The notes under the pieces: generated by a model
What the model saw: the letters and a program-made list of their open reading frames with translations, nothing else
What the model was told of the DNA's origin: nothing
The model's database searches: none
Program-made: the position numbers and the translations under genes
From: an uncultured Porphyromonadaceae bacterium
GTDB lineage: Bacteria > Bacteroidota > Bacteroidia > Bacteroidales > Porphyromonadaceae
DNA: 64,000 nt
Assembly (NCBI GenBank): GCA_947253625.1
Contig: CAMYAB010000007.1
Coordinates: forward strand, 6,776-70,775
Direction of reading: 5' to 3'
In this document: in pieces, positions 59,825 to 64,000 of the stretch
Numbering within the stretch: position 1 is the first letter of the stretch
Layout of the letters: each line of letters starts with the position of its first letter

Positions 59825-60964
59825 TTATTGTTGGACAGATTCAATAGTCTCAGTGTTATTTCTCTCGTCAATGTGATGATGAATAAACAAGTCCATCAGT
59901 TTTGTATTGATATAATAATTACTTCGTCCAAATCTCACCTTTTGGAGTAAACCCATGTCAACAATCATGTCGAGATACTTTGTGGCTGTTTTTCGTTGTA
60001 CCGTCATATCTTTTTGCATGAATTCAATCTTGGTGTATGGGTGAAAAAATAGGTTGTTTAACAGTTCGTGCTTATACTGTCTGCCAAAAACAGGACGCAA
60101 TTTGGTTTTGTATTCCTGCATAAGGTGCGAAATCTGCTTGATAAGCCCTATGGTCTGCGCTGCAGTTTCTTCTATGCCTTTAAGCATGAATAGTACCCAC
60201 TGCTTCCATTCCTCAAAGTTGTCGGTATTCTTATCCCTTATACGTTGGATAAGGCGATAGTACTCCCCCTTGTTATGCGTGATATATCGACTCAGATAGA
60301 GGATAGGCAAGTCCAATAAATCGTTAATAATCAGGTACAATATAATGATTATTCTTCCCGTTCTGCCATTACCGTCATAGAAAGGGTGAATGCTTTCAAA
60401 CTGATGATGAATGATAGCCATTTTTATTAATGGGTCTACCTCGTGCAGGCTATTGTCGTTGATATATGTTTCAAGATTATGCAAAAAGAACATGATCTCA
60501 TCATTTTCCTGTGGTGGAGTATATACCACCTCGCCGCTTGATGATTTCAACACAGTGCCCGGCTCCTTACGGAATCCGGCGGTATTACCTTCCAACACCT
60601 GCTGTATCGCAAGAATGTCATTAAGTGTAAGAAGTTTATTCTTGCGTGCCCGTTGAAAACCTACTGACATCGCTTCTCTGTACAGTAGCACTTCTTTAGC
60701 AGCGACATTGCTGATGTGTCCTTTCATATTCAAGTCGGCTTTGTAGAGGTCGTCTGAAGTGGTGACAATGTTTTCAACCGCCGAACTGTCCAACGCTTCC
60801 TGCAGCACTAAAGTATTGATCAGTATGTTCTCATTAGGAATAGTCTGGGCTATTCCCTTCAGTTCTGCCAACAGTCGGTTTGCAGCATTTACTTGCTTCA
60901 ATACAGCTTTTGTCTCAATATCGTATGGAAGAGGTAATTGTGGTATAGTGTATTTTCCGTTCAT
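59825..60964 (-). CDS. Fic-domain AMP-transferase with C-terminal winged helix
   Basis: A 379-residue Fic protein that would transfer AMP (or a similar group) to a protein target. The Fic motif HPFYDGNGRTGR is at residues 193-204, complete. The class II inhibitory motif SSAVEN (60-65) is present in front of it. The C-terminal ~110 residues include a winged-helix part (FMQKDMTVQRKTATKYLDMIVDMGLL). It sits between hsdS and hsdR in the type I restriction operon, a recurrent but unexplained association. The target is unknown. Confidence 0.92.
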   Translation of the reverse strand: MNGKYTIPQLPLPYDIETKAVLKQVNAANRLLAELKGIAQTIPNENILINTLVLQEALDSSAVENIVTTSDDLYKADLNMKGHISNVAAKEVLLYREAMSVGFQRARKNKLLTLNDILAIQQVLEGNTAGFRKEPGTVLKSSSGEVVYTPPQENDEIMFFLHNLETYINDNSLHEVDPLIKMAIIHHQFESIHPFYDGNGRTGRIIIILYLIINDLLDLPILYLSRYITHNKGEYYRLIQRIRDKNTDNFEEWKQWVLFMLKGIEETAAQTIGLIKQISHLMQEYKTKLRPVFGRQYKHELLNNLFFHPYTKIEFMQKDMTVQRKTATKYLDMIVDMGLLQKVRFGRSNYYINTKLMDLFIHHHIDERNNTETIESVQQ

Positions 60965-60979
60965 ATTCTTTTTGGCCTT

Positions 60980-62101
60980 TTAACTGTGGATGGCATACTG
61001 TACTAGGGCGGGGCAGAGCGTGGTGAGTCTTTCGCGCGCCTCTCGGGCAATGCATTTCGCCTCCTCGATACAATGGTAGAGGTTTACAATAGACTGCTGT
61101 ACCTCGAGTGGGGGCAAGGGAATAATTGTTTCACATAGCGCAGACCAAGAAAAAACTTCAGTCGAGCTACCCCATGAGCGAAAACAAGCATTTCTGTCCC
61201 ATTCAGAACGACAAAACAGCATAAACAGATACTCTGGGACTAGAGTGTTGGTATTTATAACCCTAAAAGCAATGTTGTTCCAACTAATAATAAAAGGATT
61301 AGAGGTTAGATTAAATCCCAGTCCTATTTTCTTCCCATGTGTTCTCGGATTGTAGATAAACTCTTTAGGTTGTACAACTTTGAAATTTGACAAGTCGCTG
61401 TGTTTTAAGTCTGCTTTGGTCGGAATTATTTCTTTTGTGATTGTCATTCCTCTTACGTCCTCTACAGAGTATTTCCCCTCTGTATTGCGTTCGTCCACCT
61501 CCTCGATATAGTTGCCGAGGGGGACAGAGGGGTATTGGCGTTTGCAGTCGACGATAAACGCCTGACAAGCCTCGGTCAGTGGAGCAATCAAAGCTTCGTT
61601 GTCTTCGGCTAAACGCTTCAAGCCCTCATAAGTTGCCACCAACTCCCGTTGCTCCTCCATACTCGGCAAAGGAATGCGAACTCGGCACATTTCCTCCCAA
61701 CTAAATGTTTCCCTTGCACTGCCCCAAGAATTGAAACGAGCATAGCGATCAAAATCATCTCGACTGAGTAACATATAGAGGTATTCAGGGAGCAATTCGC
61801 CTACTACCCGAAATGTGCTGTATATAGATGAGATAAGGTAGGTTTGGCTTGATGTGTTAAGTGCCAAGGCTATCTTATCTCCTCTCCGAGAGGTGTCTGC
61901 TACATAAGCGAATACACGAGGACTTACAACTTTGTAGTTAAGCACAGACACACCGTCCATATTGGCTTTGGTGACAATGAAGGTTTTGTCAGTACTGATG
62001 CCTCTAACGTCCTCTACAGAGTATTTCCCCTCTGTATTGCGCTCGTCCACTACCTCGATATAGTCTCCGAGGCGGACCCACTTTGTTTTATTCGCAGTCA
62101 T
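60980..62101 (-). CDS. hsdS: Type I restriction enzyme, S (specificity) subunit
   Basis: A 373-residue DNA-recognition subunit with two target recognition domains. Each begins with the same sequence (VDERNTEGKYSVEDVRG) and ends in a similar helix region (FSWEEMCRVRIPLPSMEEQRELV and FSWSALCETIIPLPPLEVQQSIV). The first 72 bases of each half are a nearly perfect DNA repeat 552 bases apart, in the same frame. I chose the ATG at 62101, which overlaps hsdM by 14 bases. Recognition sequences cannot be predicted. Confidence 0.93.
   Translation of the reverse strand: MTANKTKWVRLGDYIEVVDERNTEGKYSVEDVRGISTDKTFIVTKANMDGVSVLNYKVVSPRVFAYVADTSRRGDKIALALNTSSQTYLISSIYSTFRVVGELLPEYLYMLLSRDDFDRYARFNSWGSARETFSWEEMCRVRIPLPSMEEQRELVATYEGLKRLAEDNEALIAPLTEACQAFIVDCKRQYPSVPLGNYIEEVDERNTEGKYSVEDVRGMTITKEIIPTKADLKHSDLSNFKVVQPKEFIYNPRTHGKKIGLGFNLTSNPFIISWNNIAFRVINTNTLVPEYLFMLFCRSEWDRNACFRSWGSSTEVFSWSALCETIIPLPPLEVQQSIVNLYHCIEEAKCIAREARERLTTLCPALVQYAIHS
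61449..61520 (-). repeat. Direct repeat in hsdS, start of the second TRD
   Basis: 72 bases, nearly identical (about six mismatches) to 62001-62072, which starts the first TRD. The spacing of 552 bases is a whole number of codons (184). Confidence 0.93.
62001..62072 (-). repeat. Direct repeat in hsdS, start of the first TRD
   Basis: Partner of 61449-61520. Recombination between the two would delete or duplicate one recognition half in frame. Confidence 0.93.
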
Positions 62102-63695
62102 AGCCGAGTTGTTGGAGTGCTTTGCGTAGGCTTTGGTCGTTCTTCTCTTGACGTTGGAGTAGCGTCTTGACACTCTTTGCCGTTTGCTTTAGCACTTGTT
62201 GGTAATCTATGTGGCTATCACGGTCTACAAACTCGATGTAGCGACTGGGGACCAGTGTAAAGTCATTGGCTCGTAGCTCGTCTATCCCCACAGAGCGATA
62301 AAGCTCAGGCTCGGCATAGTTGGCTCCGTCTGTACCCTCCGCTTGCCAGTCGTGATAGATGGCTACGGCTCGCTGGACTTGCTCCTCGGTAAGCATCACT
62401 TTTTTCTTCTGCTCGCCCTTGACGGGGTTGTCCGTCCAGCTACGCAAGTCCATGAATAGCACTTCGCCCTGTCTCGAACGGAGCTTGCGGTCGTGCCAGA
62501 GTCCGCCACGCTTATTTTGGTTGAGGATCCACAGCGTAACGGATATATCGGTCGTATAGAAGAGCTCACGAGGAAGTACGACGATGGCTTCGACCTTGTC
62601 CGCCTCAATGAGCTTTTGACGAATGCTTGACGCATCGCTATCGCCCAACGCCCCATTCGCCAGAAGGAAGCCCGCCACACCACGCTCGGGCCGAAGCTTC
62701 GAGAGCATGTGGAGTATCCAAGCATAGTTGGCATTGCCCTCGGGTGGCAAGCCATAGTCTGCCCAGCGTGCATCATGGCTGAGGGAAACATCGTACCACT
62801 TCTTGAGGTTGAAGGGTGGGTTGGCCATGATGTAATCAAAGGTCAAGCCTCGGTGCATATCGTTCGTAAAGGTGGAGGCATTGCGCTCGCCGAGGTGGTG
62901 TGAGATACCACGCATAGCAAGATTCATCTTTGCTAAGCGATAAGTGGCAGGGTCTGCCTCCTGCCCATAGACATTGACCTGCATGATGTCGCCTTGCTTC
63001 GCCTCAACATATTTGGCACACTGCACAAACATACCGCCCGAGCCACAACAAGGGTCGTAAAGTGTGCCATCGAAAGGCTCGACAAAGGCGGCAATCAGCT
63101 CTACGATATCGTGGGGTGTGTAAAACTCACCCTCCTCCTTGGTGGCATTGATGGCAAAGCTCTTGAGGAAGTACTCATAGACCCTCCCGATGAGGTCTCT
63201 CTCCGTGCCAAAGGTCTTGTGCGAAATCTTGCTCACCTCGTCCATCACCTTTTTGATGACATTTGCCTCGAGATTGATGCTCGTGAAGAGCCCCAGACGC
63301 ACACAGCCCCTGAAGGTCTCGCCACTATCCTCCAGCGCATTCAGGGCATCATCGAGGGAGGCGTTGAGCTTGGTCGGTGGGAGGAGGAGGATGAGGTCTC
63401 CCCAGCGCGCCACAGCCGGCACAAAAGCAGCCCCGCTGTACATACCGGGCTGGTCGAGAAAGTCATTGATCTCCGCCTCGTCTGTCATGCCATTGTCGAG
63501 ACATTGTTGGCGCAGTCTCTGCTGCTCGTCCTCAAACTTCTCTCCGATGAAGCGAAGGAAGACAAGCGTCAGCAGCAAGTCACGCTTATCGTTGAGGGAA
63601 GCATTACTGCGGAGATACTCCCGGCAGTTGAAAAGTATGGTCTCGAGGCTTGGGGTACCCGCCTCTGCTGTTTTCTTTTGCTTGGCCATAGTCAT
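62088..63695 (-). CDS. hsdM: Type I restriction enzyme, M (methyltransferase) subunit
   Basis: A 535-residue adenine methyltransferase. It has the N-terminal HsdM region (SLETILFNCREYLRSNASLNDKRDLLLTLVFLRFIGEKFED), then EGEFYTPHDIVELIA, SAM motif I DPCCGSGGMFVQCAKYV and the catalytic NPPF in DYIMANPPFNLKKW, ending QQLGYDCE. I chose the ATG at 63695 (another is at 63689). The start is preceded by an A-run and seven Cs, which may vary in length. First gene of the operon. Confidence 0.95.
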   Translation of the reverse strand: MTMAKQKKTAEAGTPSLETILFNCREYLRSNASLNDKRDLLLTLVFLRFIGEKFEDEQQRLRQQCLDNGMTDEAEINDFLDQPGMYSGAAFVPAVARWGDLILLLPPTKLNASLDDALNALEDSGETFRGCVRLGLFTSINLEANVIKKVMDEVSKISHKTFGTERDLIGRVYEYFLKSFAINATKEEGEFYTPHDIVELIAAFVEPFDGTLYDPCCGSGGMFVQCAKYVEAKQGDIMQVNVYGQEADPATYRLAKMNLAMRGISHHLGERNASTFTNDMHRGLTFDYIMANPPFNLKKWYDVSLSHDARWADYGLPPEGNANYAWILHMLSKLRPERGVAGFLLANGALGDSDASSIRQKLIEADKVEAIVVLPRELFYTTDISVTLWILNQNKRGGLWHDRKLRSRQGEVLFMDLRSWTDNPVKGEQKKKVMLTEEQVQRAVAIYHDWQAEGTDGANYAEPELYRSVGIDELRANDFTLVPSRYIEFVDRDSHIDYQQVLKQTAKSVKTLLQRQEKNDQSLRKALQQLGYDCE

Positions 63696-63727
63696 TTTTT
63701 TTTGGGGGGGATGAGTATTCGCCCACA

Positions 63728-63735
63728 CAAAGCTA
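63728..63735 (-). promoter_or_regulatory. Putative promoter of the hsd operon (-7 box TAGCTTTG)
   Basis: Minus-strand TAGCTTTG fits TAnnTTTG, 33 bases before the hsdM ATG, with the homopolymer tracts in between. Confidence 0.55.
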
Positions 63736-63810
63736 TCCTTTTTGTCTTGAATAAACGAATCACGGTGCAGAAACATTGTGCCTTGGGCAGAGAGGGTGCC
63801 AACCGGCCGA

Positions 63811-63960
63811 CCTGCTTTGCGACCCCTAGCGGGGTCGTGTTTTTGTTGCGGGGCTTGGGGTCCCGGGGTCTTCGGGGCTCCGCCCCTCGACACCCGGGCT
63901 ATGAAAGAGGCACCCCTATCGGGGTGCTGCCAACCAACTTCCCCGCCCCAATATTGCCGA
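63811..63960. other. Intergenic region with G/C-rich hairpins, no gene supported
   Basis: Contains GACCCCTAGCGGGGTC and GCACCCCTATCGGGGTGC hairpins and a G/C-rich block. Terminator- or repeat-like; no coding frame is convincing. The window ends here. Confidence 0.4.
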
Positions 63961-64000
63961 CTGTTTGGTGCCCCAAACTATTGACCCATTGGTGAACTCC

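Noticed and set aside
63693..63893. N-terminally extended hsdM from 63893
   Set aside because: The extra residues read through a promoter box and homopolymer tracts and do not resemble HsdM proteins.
62994..63995. 333-codon open frame on the plus strand
   Set aside because: It is the antisense shadow of hsdM, which has all family motifs.

Overview
The window looks like a chromosome segment of a Bacteroidetes bacterium, most likely a Porphyromonas relative. The evidence is the type IX secretion gene sprA/sov next to ruvA, the many promoters of the Bacteroidetes form TAnnTTTG (some with a TTTTG element about 19-21 bases upstream), and Bacteroidetes-type phage and integrase proteins. No database search was possible; all names rest on motif and family recognition.

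Bases 1-32,271 are the right part of a temperate, long-tailed (siphovirus-like) prophage. Its early genes run recT, a metallo-beta-lactamase-fold protein, a small protein, a replication initiator-like protein, a DnaC-like loader and a VRR-NUC nuclease. After a terminator and a new promoter come the packaging and head genes (small and large terminase, portal, MuF head protein), then scaffold, decoration protein, capsid, connectors and tail tube. A lysis cassette (holin, muralytic enzyme, one-gene spanin) sits inside the tail module. A tail chaperone with a -1 frameshift site, the tape measure and the tail tip follow, and an integrase on the minus strand ends at tRNA-Asp. The other prophage end lies left of the window.

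The most striking region is 7.5-14.1 kb. The MuF head gene carries a toxin-like C-terminus with a convergent small immunity candidate. Three further promoterless toxin modules follow, each starting with a copy of the same linker: a RelA/SpoT-like module, a papain-like module and a PBECR nuclease-like module. Two of the three have convergent immunity genes, and immunity promoters are built into the repeats. This resembles the orphan CT/immunity arrays of CdiA and Rhs systems, here on a phage structural gene. Next to it is a Panacea-antitoxin plus two-helix membrane protein pair (PanAT type).

Bases 32.4-34.1 kb hold divergent tRNA-Asp and tRNA-Ser genes and a small graveyard of broken genes (resolvase, type IIG restriction-modification and PLD-helicase fragments). 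Bases 34.3-56.1 kb are ordinary chromosome: eno, an MmcQ/YjbR protein, aroQ, pyk, an O-methyltransferase, rbfA, a LolC/E-like permease, tkt, rpiB, an M3 peptidase, ruvA and sprA, with a convergent operon SPOR protein-folE-U32 peptidase-thioesterase-dprA. Bases 56.4-63.7 kb hold a type I restriction-modification operon, hsdM-hsdS-fic-hsdR, with a Fic gene inserted, in-frame direct repeats inside hsdS and a 42-bp operator-like tandem repeat before hsdR.
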